This document shows, piece by piece, positions 23,321 through 33,205 of a stretch of 34,827 nucleotides of DNA. Made by a program: the position numbers and the translations under genes. The first letter of the stretch is position 1; every line of letters begins with the position of its first letter. Below the pieces are notes generated by a model, which saw nothing but the letters and a program-made list of their open reading frames with translations, did not search any database and was not told the origin of the DNA. This DNA is from Phenylobacterium deserti (GTDB lineage: Bacteria; Pseudomonadota; Alphaproteobacteria; Caulobacterales; Caulobacteraceae), in contig CAMCIK010000017.1 in assembly GCA_945874825.1 (NCBI GenBank), positions 1-34,827 of the forward strand, read 5' to 3'.

Positions 23321-25113
23321 CCGGCGGCCTTCCGTGCCTTTATCCGGGCAAGGAAGTCGTCGATGGGGTTCTCCACCTGGTACTTCCGCATGATGACGTA
23401 CTGCTGGAGGATCGTGAGGACGTTGCTCCACGTGTAGTAGATCATCAGGCCGACGGCGAACGGGGCCATGACGAAGGTGAAGATCACCGGCATCAGCTCC
23501 ATCAACCTCTGCTGCATGGGGTCCGGCGCCGGGGGGCTCAGCTTCATGGAGAGCCACTGGGTGAAGCCATAGGCCAGGGGCCAGACGCCGATATGCAGGG
23601 GTCCGTTCAGCAGGCCGCCAATGTAGGGCAGGGTCGCCGGATCCCAGGGGATCAGGCCGAACAGGTTGAAGATCGTCGTGGGATCCCGGGCCGAGAGGTC
23701 ATGGATCCAGCCATAGAAGGGGGCGTGTCGCATCTCGATGGACACCGACAGGACCTTGAACAGGGCCAGGAAGACCGGGATGGTTGCCAGCATGGGCAGG
23801 CAGCCCATCAGTGGGTTGATCTTCTCCGACTGGTAGAGGCGCATCAGCTCCTGCTGCTGGCGCTGGGGGTCGTCCTTCAGGCGGGCCCTCAGTTCCTCAA
23901 CCTGCGGCTGGACCTTCTTCATCTTGGTCAGCGACTCGTAGGACAGGTTCGCCGGATAGAAGAGCAGCAGGCGGACAACGACGGTCAGGGCCAGGATGGC
24001 CAGGCCGAAGTTGTTGAGGAAGCCAAAGAAGACCTCCAGCAGCCAGAAGCTCGGCTTGGTCAGGAAATAGAGCCGACCCCAGTCCACCGCATCCTGCAGC
24101 CGCGGGATGCCGAGCGAGGTCTCGTAGTCCCGCAAGACCGGAAGGGTCTTGGCACCAGCGAACAGGCGGCTGACGTGGGTGTAGGTGCCGCCAGGCTGGA
24201 CGACCCGCGGGTTGGCCACGAAGTTGGCTTCGTAGATGTCCAGGCCCGAGACGGATGTGGCGCGGTAGGCGGCGTTCACCGCCTCTTTCTGCTCGGGGAC
24301 CACGGCCGCCAGCCAGTACTTGTCGGTCACCCCCAGCCATCCACCAGTCGCCTTGAAGACCTTCTCGCCGTCCTTCTTGAGCTGCTTGTACTTCAGCATC
24401 TCCAGGACGCCATCCATCACGCCTACGGCACCCTCATGGGCGTTGGCGGCGGGGACGGCGGGCGCGCCGCGGCGCTGGACCGAGGCGTAAGGGGCGATGG
24501 TGACGGGGCCGGGGAGGCTGTTGGCCACCGTGTCGGTCACGGTGAACATGAAGCGGTCATCGACCTCGATCTGGCGGGTAAAGACTAGGCCCTGGCCGCC
24601 GTCGTAGCGCAGCACCACGGGACGGCCGGGCGACAGTCGGTCGCCCTGGACCTGGGTCCACAGGGCGCTGGCGCCAGGCAGGCCCGGCAGGTTGGAGCCC
24701 GTCCAGCCGAAATCCGCAAACCAGGCGTCCTTGACTCCCTCAGGGCGCAGGAGCTCCACGGGCGGCGACTTCGGGTCCACATCCACCCGGTAGTTGCGCA
24801 GGAAGAGATCATCGATGCGCCCGCCGCGGAGGGAAACCGAACCCTGCAGGGCCGGTGTGTCCACGACGATCCGTGGCGTCCCGGCAATGGCGGCCTGCCG
24901 GGTCACGAAGACCGGCGCGGCCGGGCCGGCCAGAGCGGGAGCCCCCGCGCCAGTACCGGGTGAGACCTGTGCCGCCGCAGGGGTCTCTCGGGCCTTGAGC
25001 TCGGCATCGCGCTGCCGGTTCTGGGGACCCAGGACCAGGGCCTGGTAGCCAAACAGCAGGACCATCGACAGGACCACGAAGATCACGGTGTTGCGGTTCG
25101 TATTGTCGGGCAT
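23317..25113 (-). CDS. yidC: Membrane protein insertase YidC
   Basis: A 598-residue inner-membrane insertase that works with or without SecYEG. The N-terminal helix (about 9-27) is followed by a Pro/Ala-rich linker and a large periplasmic beta domain (about 60-345), typical of Gram-negative YidC. The five C-terminal membrane segments start at about 355. The conserved core includes [13 protein letters not shown] and [10 protein letters not shown]. The C-terminal Tyr-Tyr-Thr-Trp-Ser-Asn-Val-Leu-Thr stretch is also typical. It follows rnpA by 12 bp and is coupled to engB. The small yidD gene that often lies between rnpA and yidC is absent. Confidence 0.97.
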   Translation of the reverse strand: MPDNTNRNTVIFVVLSMVLLFGYQALVLGPQNRQRDAELKARETPAAAQVSPGTGAGAPALAGPAAPVFVTRQAAIAGTPRIVVDTPALQGSVSLRGGRIDDLFLRNYRVDVDPKSPPVELLRPEGVKDAWFADFGWTGSNLPGLPGASALWTQVQGDRLSPGRPVVLRYDGGQGLVFTRQIEVDDRFMFTVTDTVANSLPGPVTIAPYASVQRRGAPAVPAANAHEGAVGVMDGVLEMLKYKQLKKDGEKVFKATGGWLGVTDKYWLAAVVPEQKEAVNAAYRATSVSGLDIYEANFVANPRVVQPGGTYTHVSRLFAGAKTLPVLRDYETSLGIPRLQDAVDWGRLYFLTKPSFWLLEVFFGFLNNFGLAILALTVVVRLLLFYPANLSYESLTKMKKVQPQVEELRARLKDDPQRQQQELMRLYQSEKINPLMGCLPMLATIPVFLALFKVLSVSIEMRHAPFYGWIHDLSARDPTTIFNLFGLIPWDPATLPYIGGLLNGPLHIGVWPLAYGFTQWLSMKLSPPAPDPMQQRLMELMPVIFTFVMAPFAVGLMIYYTWSNVLTILQQYVIMRKYQVENPIDDFLARIKARKAAG

Positions 25114-25125
25114 TCGGGCGCGCGC

Positions 25126-25524
25126 TCAGTCTGTTGGGGAGGGGGCGCTGTCAGGCGCGCGGGCGGGGGGGCCGCCTTCGGTCGCGAGGCTTATCAGCGC
25201 ACTTTTCACGTCGTCAAGCAGGCGGTCCCAGGGACGGGTCGGCGCGCCGCCCCTGGCGATCAGAACATAGTCGCAGCCAGGACGTCCAAAGTCGGGGACA
25301 AGCCGCCGCGCAGCCTCCCGCAGCCGCCGCTTGGCCCGGTTGCGGACGACCGCCCCGCCGATCCGGCGGGTGGCGGTGAAGCCCACCCGGATCCGGGCGT
25401 CGCCATCCTGGCGCTCGCGCACCTGCAGGAGTACGGCACCGCGCGCACAGGCGCGGCCCTTGGCGGCGGCGAGAAAGCCAGGCCGGGTCTTGAGACGTTC
25501 CATGGGGGAGGTGGGTTCCTCCAT
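25126..25524 (-). CDS. rnpA: Ribonuclease P protein component
   Basis: A 132-residue basic protein subunit of RNase P, which matures tRNA 5' ends. Leu-Lys-Thr-Arg-Pro-Gly-Phe near the start and Gly-Phe-Thr-Ala-Thr-Arg-Arg-Ile-Gly-Gly-Ala-Val-Val-Arg-Asn-Arg-Ala-Lys-Arg-Arg-Leu-Arg-Glu match the family's RNA-binding signature (R-N-R-x-K-R-x-x-R-E). The extra C-terminal 20 residues are Pro/Ala-rich. Two starts are possible, ATG at 25524 or at 25503; neither has an ideal ribosome binding site. It lies 35 bp after rpmH and 12 bp before yidC. Confidence 0.93.
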   Translation of the reverse strand: MEEPTSPMERLKTRPGFLAAAKGRACARGAVLLQVRERQDGDARIRVGFTATRRIGGAVVRNRAKRRLREAARRLVPDFGRPGCDYVLIARGGAPTRPWDRLLDDVKSALISLATEGGPPARAPDSAPSPTD

Positions 25525-25559
25525 CCGGAGGGGCCCTGGGGCCTGTCAGCTTCGCGCCG

Positions 25560-25694
25560 TCAGGCGGTCAGACGCTTGCGACCCTTGGCCCGGCGGCGGG
25601 CGACAACCTTGCGGCCGTTCTTGGTGGCCATGCGGGCGCGCCAGCCGTGACGGCGCGCGCGCACGAGACGGGAGGGCTGAAAGGTGCGCTTCAC
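25560..25694 (-). CDS. rpmH: 50S ribosomal protein L34
   Basis: A 44-residue, very basic ribosomal protein. The chain [11 protein letters not shown], then [12 protein letters not shown] and [10 protein letters not shown], is almost the textbook L34. The start is GTG ending at 25694, since homology begins exactly there; a GGAG lies 9 bases before it. It heads the rpmH-rnpA-yidC-engB cluster and has its own strong promoter at 25726-25754. Confidence 0.97.
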   Translation of the reverse strand: MKRTFQPSRLVRARRHGWRARMATKNGRKVVARRRAKGRKRLTA

Positions 25695-25725
25695 GGGACC
25701 AGCTCCGGGAGAAAACGAGGCGCGG

Positions 25726-25754
25726 GGAATAGGGGATGCCCGGCCCCCTGTCAA
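25726..25754 (-). promoter_or_regulatory. Strong sigma-70 promoter of rpmH
   Basis: On the minus strand a perfect TTGACA (25749-25754) and TATTCC (25726-25731) are separated by exactly 17 bases. It ends about 31 bp before the rpmH GTG. It should drive rpmH-rnpA-yidC-engB and perhaps the genes beyond. Confidence 0.7.
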
Positions 25755-25787
25755 TGGCGCCCGGGGAAGAAGGGCCGGAACCAGGCC

Positions 25788-26771
25788 TCAAAGGTCGGGA
25801 CGGATGATTGTCTTTCCCACCACGGTGCGCTCGGCCAGGGTGTCGAAGGCCTCCCGCCAGCGGTCCAGGGGGAACTCCCGGTCCACCCGCGGGTGCATGG
25901 CGCCCTCGGCGGCCAGTCTCCAGATCGCCGCGTTGTTCTCGCGGCCCCTGTCGGGGAACTGCCGGCCGTATTCGCCGGCCCGGACCCCCATGACCGAGAA
26001 GCCCTTGATCAGGGCGTAGTTGACCGGCAGCACCGGCAGCCGGCCCGAGGTGAAGCCGATCGACAGGATCCGGCCATCGAAGGCGATGCAGCGAACGCTC
26101 TCGTCGAAGACGTCGCCACCGACGGGGTCGTAGATCACGTCGGCACCGCGACCACCGGTGATCTCCTTGACCCGGTCCTTGAAGCCCTTCGAGACGTTCA
26201 CCACCGCGTCGGGGGCATATTCCTTCTCGATCACCGCCAGCTTGGCGTCGGAAGCCGAGGCGGCGATGACCCGGCAGCCCAGGTGCTTCGCCAAGTCCAC
26301 GGCCGCGAGGCCCGTGCCCCCGGCTGCACCGTGCACAAGAACCCACTCGCCTGGCTGGACCTGGGCCCGGCGGACCAGGGCAACCCAGGCGGTCAGGTAG
26401 CAGACCTGGTAGCCGGCGGCCTGGCCGTAGGTCAGGGCCTCGGGCTTGCGGTGCAGGGCAGCGGCAGGGCTGATGGCGTACTCGGCGAAGGCACCCGTGC
26501 GCGAGCCGCCGACCACGGCGTCGCCGGGCTTCCAGGCGGTGACGCCCTCGCCTACGACCACCACGTCCCCAGCCAGCTCCATGCCCGGGGTGAAGGGAAC
26601 CTGGGGCTTATGCTGGTGCTCGCCCCGGGTCTGCATCAGGTCGGGGAAGTTCACCGCCCCGGCGCGCACCTTGATGAGCACCTCTCCCGGACCGGGGGTC
26701 GGGTCCGGCAGGTCCTTGACCCTGCAGCCGGCGTACTCCGCGGCCAGTTCCTCAACGACGAGCGCACGCAT
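25788..26771 (-). CDS. Zinc-less NADPH:quinone oxidoreductase-like MDR enzyme
   Basis: A 327-residue medium-chain dehydrogenase/reductase of the quinone reductase branch. The GroES-like half has Ala-Gly-Ala-Val-Asn-Phe-Pro-Asp and Pro-Gly-Met-Glu-Leu-Ala-Gly, without the Cys/His zinc ligands of alcohol dehydrogenases. The Rossmann half has Val-His-Gly-Ala-Ala-Gly-Gly-Thr-Gly-Leu-Ala-Ala and Asp-Pro-Val-Gly-Gly, usual for NADPH binding in this group. It probably reduces quinones or alpha,beta-unsaturated carbonyls. The gene is 12 bp after the esterase and is the last of a three-gene operon with a TetR regulator, which suggests an inducible detoxification or catabolic route. It is followed by the rpmH promoter region. 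Confidence 0.88.
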   Translation of the reverse strand: MRALVVEELAAEYAGCRVKDLPDPTPGPGEVLIKVRAGAVNFPDLMQTRGEHQHKPQVPFTPGMELAGDVVVVGEGVTAWKPGDAVVGGSRTGAFAEYAISPAAALHRKPEALTYGQAAGYQVCYLTAWVALVRRAQVQPGEWVLVHGAAGGTGLAAVDLAKHLGCRVIAASASDAKLAVIEKEYAPDAVVNVSKGFKDRVKEITGGRGADVIYDPVGGDVFDESVRCIAFDGRILSIGFTSGRLPVLPVNYALIKGFSVMGVRAGEYGRQFPDRGRENNAAIWRLAAEGAMHPRVDREFPLDRWREAFDTLAERTVVGKTIIRPDL

Positions 26772-26783
26772 GGGTCGATCCTT

Positions 26784-27827
26784 TCAGGACTCTCGGGAGA
26801 GACGGGCGGCGGCCAGGGCGCAGATCTCCGCGCTGGCCATCCGCGCCGCCGGGATCACGCCGCCGAAGGCGGTGAAGCCATGAACCAGGCTGTCATAGCG
26901 CCGGTAGTCCACAGGCACCCCGGCCGCGGCCAGCCGGCGGGCGTAGGCCTCGCCCTGGTCGACCAGGGGATCGAAACCAGCGGTGGCGATAACCGCCGGG
27001 GGCAGGCCTGACAGGTCCTCCGTACGCCCGGGCGCCAGCCGTGGGTCAGCGGGATCGGTGCCAGCGGCGAGGTAGTGGCCAACGAACCAGTCCAGCGTCG
27101 GCCGGTCCAGGGGAAAGGCGTCAGCGAAGGTCGTCAGGGAGGCGGTCTCTCCGGCCAGTTCCACGGCCGGATAGACCAGCAGCTGGAGGACAGGGCCGGG
27201 CTCGCCCGTCCGGCGCATCTCCTGGGCAAGGGCGGCGGCGAAGAGGCCGCCCATGGAGTCTCCGCCGATCGCCACCCGGCCTGGCGCGGATCCGAAGCGC
27301 GCGCCCGCCTCCCGCGCCCATCGGAAGGCCGCCAGCACGTCCTCGTAGCCGGCCGGGAAGCGGTGCTCTGGTGCCAGCCGGTAGTCCACCGAGAGCACGG
27401 GCCCCTGAAGGGCCTCGGCGAGGCGTCCACAGAAGCCATCCGTGGTGTCGATGTCGCCGATCACTCCGCCGCCCATGTGGGCGAAGACCAGGATGGGGGC
27501 GTCCGGCGAGGTGCGGGCGGGGCGGTAAAGCCGCGCCGGCCGGTCGCCGTCGCCGCCGGGAACCTGAAGGGACTCCGTGCGCACCCCCGGAGGTGGGGCC
27601 TCCCCCGTCAGGGCGAAGGCGGTGGCGCTGGCCTGGCGGGCCTCCTCGGGGGACATGGCGCTCATCGGCCGGCCGCGGCGGGCGCCCGAGGCCAGGAACT
27701 GCAGGCGGGGATCGAGGGTGCGGCCGGCGCGGTAGACGGCTCCGCCCCCCGACAGCAGGCGCAGGACCGGCACCGGCAGGGACAGGATCCGGGCCAGGAC
27801 GGCCGTCTGCGAGGACCGGCGGCTCAT
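26784..27827 (-). CDS. Alpha/beta hydrolase, hormone-sensitive lipase family
   Basis: A 347-residue esterase/lipase of bacterial family IV. The oxyanion motif appears as His-Met-Gly-Gly-Gly (117-121), against the usual His-Gly-Gly-Gly. The nucleophile Ser191 is in Gly-Asp-Ser-Met-Gly (usual Gly-Asp-Ser-Ala-Gly), with Asp286 in Phe-Asp-Pro-Leu-Val-Asp and His316 in Val-His-Gly-Phe completing the triad. The order and spacing are normal, so it should be active on short or medium acyl esters. The two motif changes are mild. The ATG overlaps the TetR stop by 4 bases (ATGA), and the quinone oxidoreductase-like gene follows 12 bp later. Residues 1-55 are an extra N-terminal segment. Confidence 0.88.
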   Translation of the reverse strand: MSRRSSQTAVLARILSLPVPVLRLLSGGGAVYRAGRTLDPRLQFLASGARRGRPMSAMSPEEARQASATAFALTGEAPPPGVRTESLQVPGGDGDRPARLYRPARTSPDAPILVFAHMGGGVIGDIDTTDGFCGRLAEALQGPVLSVDYRLAPEHRFPAGYEDVLAAFRWAREAGARFGSAPGRVAIGGDSMGGLFAAALAQEMRRTGEPGPVLQLLVYPAVELAGETASLTTFADAFPLDRPTLDWFVGHYLAAGTDPADPRLAPGRTEDLSGLPPAVIATAGFDPLVDQGEAYARRLAAAGVPVDYRRYDSLVHGFTAFGGVIPAARMASAEICALAAARLSRES

Positions 27828-28447
27828 GTCGTGGTTCCGGATAGCCCGGCGGTCCCGCCCAGGATCAGGGCGACGGCGAAGTCGGTGGCGGTGCCGGTAT
27901 CGATAGGCCGGCGGGCCAGCATCTTCTGCCCGACTTCCCGCGCTACGCCGATGCAGGCAGCCGCCAGGAAGTCGGCGTCGACGCCCCGGGCCCCGCCACG
28001 CTCGGCCTCGTCAACGATCGACCGGCGGACTTCCTCGTAGACCGCCGCCATCTCGGGGGTCTCGCCCATCAGGGTCAGGCCCACCTCCTCGGCTGGACGG
28101 CGGGCCAGCCAGTTGTCGTGTTCGCTGGCCAGGAAGCCGTAATAGGCGCTGATCGCCCCGCGCACGAAGGCCTCCCAGGTCCGGGCCCGTTCCCGCTGGG
28201 CCTTCAGCACCGGCGAGAATCTGCGGGCGCCGTCCCGGGACAGGGCCGCGGCCACCTCCTCCTTGGAGCGGAAGTAATTGTAGAAGGTCCCCGAGGCCAG
28301 GCCGGTCCGCCGGATGATGTCGCGCACCGTCACCGCCTCGAACCCGGAGTCGCCGAACACCTCCCGGGCCGCATCCAGGATGGCCTGCCGGTTCTGGGCC
28401 TTGGTGATCTCGCGCTTCCCGGCTGGGGCGAGGGCGGTGTCGGGCAT
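27824..28447 (-). CDS. TetR family transcriptional regulator
   Basis: A 207-residue repressor-type regulator. The helix-turn-helix domain lies at about 15-62 and has Ile-Leu-Asp-Ala-Ala-Arg-Glu-Val-Phe, Gly-Phe-Glu-Ala-Val-Thr-Val-Arg-Asp-Ile, Ser-Gly-Thr-Phe-Tyr-Asn-Tyr-Phe and Lys-Glu-Glu-Val. The rest is a helical ligand-binding domain. The frame continues upstream into the peptidase gene, but the ATG ending at 28447 fits the family N-terminus. A 12-bp palindrome (28464-28475) lies 16 bp upstream and is the probable operator. It is the first gene of an operon with an esterase and a quinone oxidoreductase-like enzyme, so it likely represses its own operon until a lipophilic ligand binds. 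Confidence 0.9.
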   Translation of the reverse strand: MPDTALAPAGKREITKAQNRQAILDAAREVFGDSGFEAVTVRDIIRRTGLASGTFYNYFRSKEEVAAALSRDGARRFSPVLKAQRERARTWEAFVRGAISAYYGFLASEHDNWLARRPAEEVGLTLMGETPEMAAVYEEVRRSIVDEAERGGARGVDADFLAAACIGVAREVGQKMLARRPIDTGTATDFAVALILGGTAGLSGTTT

Positions 28448-28463
28448 GGACTCGCTCAGAAGT

Positions 28464-28475
28464 TGACGCGCGTCA
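28464..28475. promoter_or_regulatory. Palindromic operator candidate for the TetR operon
   Basis: TGACGCGCGTCA is a perfect 12-bp palindrome, extended to 16 bp (28462-28477) with one mismatch. It is 16 bp before the TetR start, in the 95-bp gap to the peptidase stop. TetR regulators typically bind such dyads at their own promoter. Confidence 0.5.
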
Positions 28476-28513
28476 CCATACGGCATCGCGCGCGCCCGTC
28501 GAGCCCCCCGTCG

Positions 28514-28523
28514 CCCCCCCCCC
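28514..28523. repeat. Run of ten C residues
   Basis: A 10-base C homopolymer lies in the intergenic gap just after the M28 peptidase stop, flanked by two GTCGAGC copies (28499-28504 region and 28524-28530). No function is evident. It is a potential slippage or sequencing-error site. Confidence 0.6.
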
Positions 28524-28542
28524 GTCGAGCGACCCTCTCCGC

Positions 28543-30213
<1,671 letters not shown>

Positions 30214-30285
30214 TCGTGTCCCCGAATAGGAAAAGACTGGACCCTTGACTACCGCCGCTCGCCGCCTTCCGCCAGCGGCACCGGA

Positions 30286-31272
30286 TCAGAACTCGCCGCG
30301 CAGCACCCGGGCGAAGAGGTCCGGGTCCACATTGCCCCCCGACAGGACCAGGCCCACGTAGGCGCCGGGCGTCGCCTCAGGGACCTTGCCGGCGAGCAGG
30401 GCCGCCAGGCCCACCCCGCCCCCCGGCTCGACCACCAGCTTGAGGGTGGAAAAGGCCAGCCGCAGGGCACCGGCCACCTCGGTGTCGCTCACCGTCACGA
30501 TGGCCGAGAGCCTTTCCCGCAGGATCGGAAAGGTCAGCTCCCCCGTCGACGGGGTCTCGAGGGAGTCACAGAGGGTCCGCACGCTGGGTGCCGCCGTCTC
30601 GCGCCGGCCGCTGGCCAGAGACCGGCGGGCGTCGTCATAAAGCTCGGGCTCGACCCCCACGATCCGGGTCCGGGGCGACAGGGTCTGGACCGCCAGGGCC
30701 ACGCCGGCCATCAGGCCACCGCCGCCCACCGGTCCGATGACAAGGTCCAGCTCCGCCCCCAGGTCCTGGGCCTGCCGGGCCAGCTCCAGCCCCGCCGTAC
30801 CCTGCCCGGCGATGATGTCGGGGTCGTCGTAGGCTGGCACGATGACCGCCCCCCTCTCCCCCGCCAGCCGGGCCGCAATTGCCTCCCGGCTCTCGGTCAT
30901 GCGGTCGTAGAAGACCACCTCGGCGCCATAGCCCCGGGTCGCCTCGACCTTCACCGCCGGGGCGTCGGCGGGCATGACGATCACCGCCGGCATGTCCAGC
31001 AGCCGGGCCGCCAGGGCCACCCCCTGCGCATGATTGCCGGAGGAGAAGGCCACCACCCCGCGCGGACGGTCGCCCGGGGGGACCTGCGACAGCCGGTTAA
31101 AGGCCCCCCGGAACTTGAATGCCCCCACCCTCTGCAGGGTCTCGGGCTTGATCAGCACCCTCAGGCCGAGCCTGGCATTCAGGGCTGGGCTCTCGATCAG
31201 GGGCGTGACTACCGCCTGGCCGGCCAGCCGGCCCGCCGCAGCCTCGATGTCGGCAAAGGTGACGGCGCTCAC
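30286..31272 (-). CDS. Threonine/serine dehydratase-like PLP enzyme (fold type II)
   Basis: A 328-residue PLP enzyme. Lys53 in Gly-Ala-Phe-Lys-Phe-Arg-Gly-Ala forms the Schiff base. Ser-Ser-Gly-Asn-His-Ala-Gln-Gly (77-84) binds the substrate carboxylate, and Gly-Pro-Val-Gly-Gly-Gly-Gly (180-186) binds the cofactor phosphate. It lacks the C-terminal ACT-like domain of the biosynthetic IlvA, so it is a short, catabolic-type threonine dehydratase or a serine racemase-like enzyme; sequence alone does not decide. The GTG start ending at 31272 overlaps the stop of the VOC gene in GTGA (31269-31272), so the two are translationally coupled. A longer frame runs back to 31578 but lies inside the VOC gene. 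Confidence 0.88.
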   Translation of the reverse strand: MSAVTFADIEAAAGRLAGQAVVTPLIESPALNARLGLRVLIKPETLQRVGAFKFRGAFNRLSQVPPGDRPRGVVAFSSGNHAQGVALAARLLDMPAVIVMPADAPAVKVEATRGYGAEVVFYDRMTESREAIAARLAGERGAVIVPAYDDPDIIAGQGTAGLELARQAQDLGAELDLVIGPVGGGGLMAGVALAVQTLSPRTRIVGVEPELYDDARRSLASGRRETAAPSVRTLCDSLETPSTGELTFPILRERLSAIVTVSDTEVAGALRLAFSTLKLVVEPGGGVGLAALLAGKVPEATPGAYVGLVLSGGNVDPDLFARVLRGEF

Positions 31273-31685
31273 CGGGCGAACACATTGGCGTCGTCGGCGA
31301 AGGCCTTGAACTCCAGGGCATTGCCGGAGGGGTCGAGGAAGAACAGCGTCGCCTGCTCGCCCGGCTGGCCCTGGAAGCGAACCTGGGGCGGGATGATGAA
31401 GTCGACCCCTGCCGCCGCCAGCCGGTCGGCCAGGGTCCGCCAGGCGCTCAGGTCCAGGATCACGCCGAAGTGCCGGACCGGCACGTTCTCGCCGTCCACG
31501 GGGTTGGTCGCCACGCTTTCCGGTGCCGGTGCCAGGTGGGCGACGATCTGGTGGCCGTGGAAGTCGAAGTCCACCCATTCGGGGTTCGACCGGCCCTCGG
31601 CGCAGCCCAGCACGCCGCCATAGAAGGCGCGGGCCTCTTCGAGGTCGCGGACGGGAAAGGCGAGGTGGAAGCGCGGTCTGTCCAT
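31269..31685 (-). CDS. VOC (glyoxalase/bleomycin resistance/dioxygenase) family protein
   Basis: A 138-residue single-domain VOC protein with the paired beta-alpha-beta-beta-beta modules. The first half begins Phe-His-Leu-Ala-Phe-Pro-Val-Arg-Asp-Leu-Glu-Ala-Arg-like with Phe-Tyr-Gly-Gly-Val-Leu-Gly-Cys, and the second ends Phe-Phe-Leu-Asp-Pro-Ser-Gly-Asn-Ala-Leu-Glu-Phe-Lys. His7 and the late Glu are candidate metal ligands. The substrate is unknown. Small proteins of this kind are often annotated as glyoxalase or dioxygenase-like. It is coupled to the threonine dehydratase-like gene by a 4-base overlap, which is the only clue to function. Confidence 0.87.
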   Translation of the reverse strand: MDRPRFHLAFPVRDLEEARAFYGGVLGCAEGRSNPEWVDFDFHGHQIVAHLAPAPESVATNPVDGENVPVRHFGVILDLSAWRTLADRLAAAGVDFIIPPQVRFQGQPGEQATLFFLDPSGNALEFKAFADDANVFAR

Positions 31686-31733
31686 GCGCCCGTTTCTAGC
31701 GCCGCGCGGACACCGGCTCCAGACCGAAAACCC

Positions 31734-31762
31734 TTGACGACAGCGCGGCCCGACTGTCTATC
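31734..31762 (+). promoter_or_regulatory. Possible purA promoter
   Basis: TTGACG (31734-31739) and TCTATC (31757-31762) are 17 bases apart. TTGACG fits the Caulobacter housekeeping -35 element; the -10 is weaker. It would give a leader of about 130 nt before purA. The remaining part of the divergent spacer 31686-31900 shows no other feature that I recognise. Confidence 0.4.
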
Positions 31763-31900
31763 CCCACCAGACTGGAAATCAGGCGCCGCTGCGCCCTTCC
31801 GGGCCGCGACAATCCAGAACCTCCCCCCGCCGAGCGTCTGTCGAAGGGCGGGGACGGAGCCGTCGGCAGGCTGCGGACGCATATCTGACAGGATCACATC

Positions 31901-33190
31901 ATGGGCAACGTCACCGTCATCGGCGGCCAGTGGGGCGACGAGGGCAAGGGCAAGGTCATCGACTGGCTGGCCGACCGGGCCGACGTTGTCGTCCGCTTCC
32001 AGGGCGGCAACAACGCCGGCCACACCATCGTGGTGGGCGACAAGACCTACAAGCTGTCCCTGCTGCCCTCCGGGGTGGTGCAGGGCAAGCTCAGCATCAT
32101 CGGCAATGGCGTGGTGGTGGACCCCTGGTCCCTCATGGACGAGATCGGCCGGGCCCGCGCCCAGGGCCTCACCATCACCCCTGACGTCCTGGTCCTGGCC
32201 GACAACGCCACCGTCATCCTGCCCCTGCACCGCGACCTCGACCAGGCCCGGGAGGCCCGGGCCGGCGCGGGCAAGATCGGCACGACGGGACGGGGCATCG
32301 GCCCGGCCTACGAGGACAAGGTCGGCCGCCGGGCCATTCGCTTCGCCGACCTCGCCGACCGGGAGGCCCTCGAGACCAAGATCGAGCGGCTCCTGGCCCA
32401 CCATGGTGCCCTTCGCGCCGGTCTGGGCCTGCCCCCCGTCACCCCCGATGACATCCTCGCCCAGCTGGCGGGGATCAGCCCCCAGGTCGCCCCCTTCGTG
32501 AAGCCGGCCTGGCGAATCCTCGGCGACCAGATCCGCGCCGGCCGCCGGGTCCTGTTCGAGGGCGCCCAGGCAACCCTGCTGGACGTCGACCACGGCACCT
32601 ATCCCTACGTGACAAGCTCCAACACCGTCGCCGGCCAGGTGGCGGCGGGCTCGGGCGTCGGGCCCCAGGCCGGGGGCTACGTCCTGGGCATCGTCAAGGC
32701 CTACACCACAAGGGTGGGCGAGGGTCCCTTCCCCACCGAGCTGCACGACGAGATCGGTGCCCGGCTGGGCGACCGCGGGCACGAGTTCGGCACGGTCACT
32801 GGCCGGCCCCGCCGTTGCGGCTGGTTCGACGCGGCCCTGGTCCGCCAGTCGATCCGCGTCGGCGGCGTCGAGGGCATTGTCCTGACCAAGCTGGACGTCC
32901 TCGACGGTATCCAGACCCTGAAGATCTGCACCGGCTACACCCTCGACGGCCAGCCCTTCGACTACCTGCCTGCCGGCCTGCGCGACCAGGCCCGCCTGGT
33001 CCCGGTCTACGAGGAGATCGAGGGCTGGACCGACAGCACCGAGGGCGCCCGCTCCTGGAAGGACCTGCCCGGCGCGGCGGTGAAGTATGTCCGCCGGATC
33101 GAGGAACTGGTCGGCGCACCTGTGGCCCTGTTGTCCACCAGTCCCCAGAGGGACGACATCATCATGATGCGGGACCCGTACCTGGACTGA
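31901..33190 (+). CDS. purA: Adenylosuccinate synthetase
   Basis: A 429-residue enzyme that uses GTP to join IMP and aspartate, the first step from IMP to AMP. The N-terminal [11 protein letters not shown] motif holds the catalytic Asp13, and His41 lies in [22 protein letters not shown] and Leu-Thr-Lys-Leu-Asp-Val-Leu-Asp (guanine recognition) are present. Length is standard. It is isolated: divergent from the VOC gene across 215 bp and convergent with the TetR gene, whose stop is 15 bp away. Confidence 0.97.
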   Translation: MGNVTVIGGQWGDEGKGKVIDWLADRADVVVRFQGGNNAGHTIVVGDKTYKLSLLPSGVVQGKLSIIGNGVVVDPWSLMDEIGRARAQGLTITPDVLVLADNATVILPLHRDLDQAREARAGAGKIGTTGRGIGPAYEDKVGRRAIRFADLADREALETKIERLLAHHGALRAGLGLPPVTPDDILAQLAGISPQVAPFVKPAWRILGDQIRAGRRVLFEGAQATLLDVDHGTYPYVTSSNTVAGQVAAGSGVGPQAGGYVLGIVKAYTTRVGEGPFPTELHDEIGARLGDRGHEFGTVTGRPRRCGWFDAALVRQSIRVGGVEGIVLTKLDVLDGIQTLKICTGYTLDGQPFDYLPAGLRDQARLVPVYEEIEGWTDSTEGARSWKDLPGAAVKYVRRIEELVGAPVALLSTSPQRDDIIMMRDPYLD

Positions 33191-33205
33191 GGCGCAGGGC
33201 GGGCT

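Noticed and set aside
25647..27011. A 454-codon plus-strand frame spanning rpmH, the oxidoreductase-like gene and part of the esterase gene
   Set aside because: It crosses three well-supported genes and their promoter on the other strand; no motif is found.
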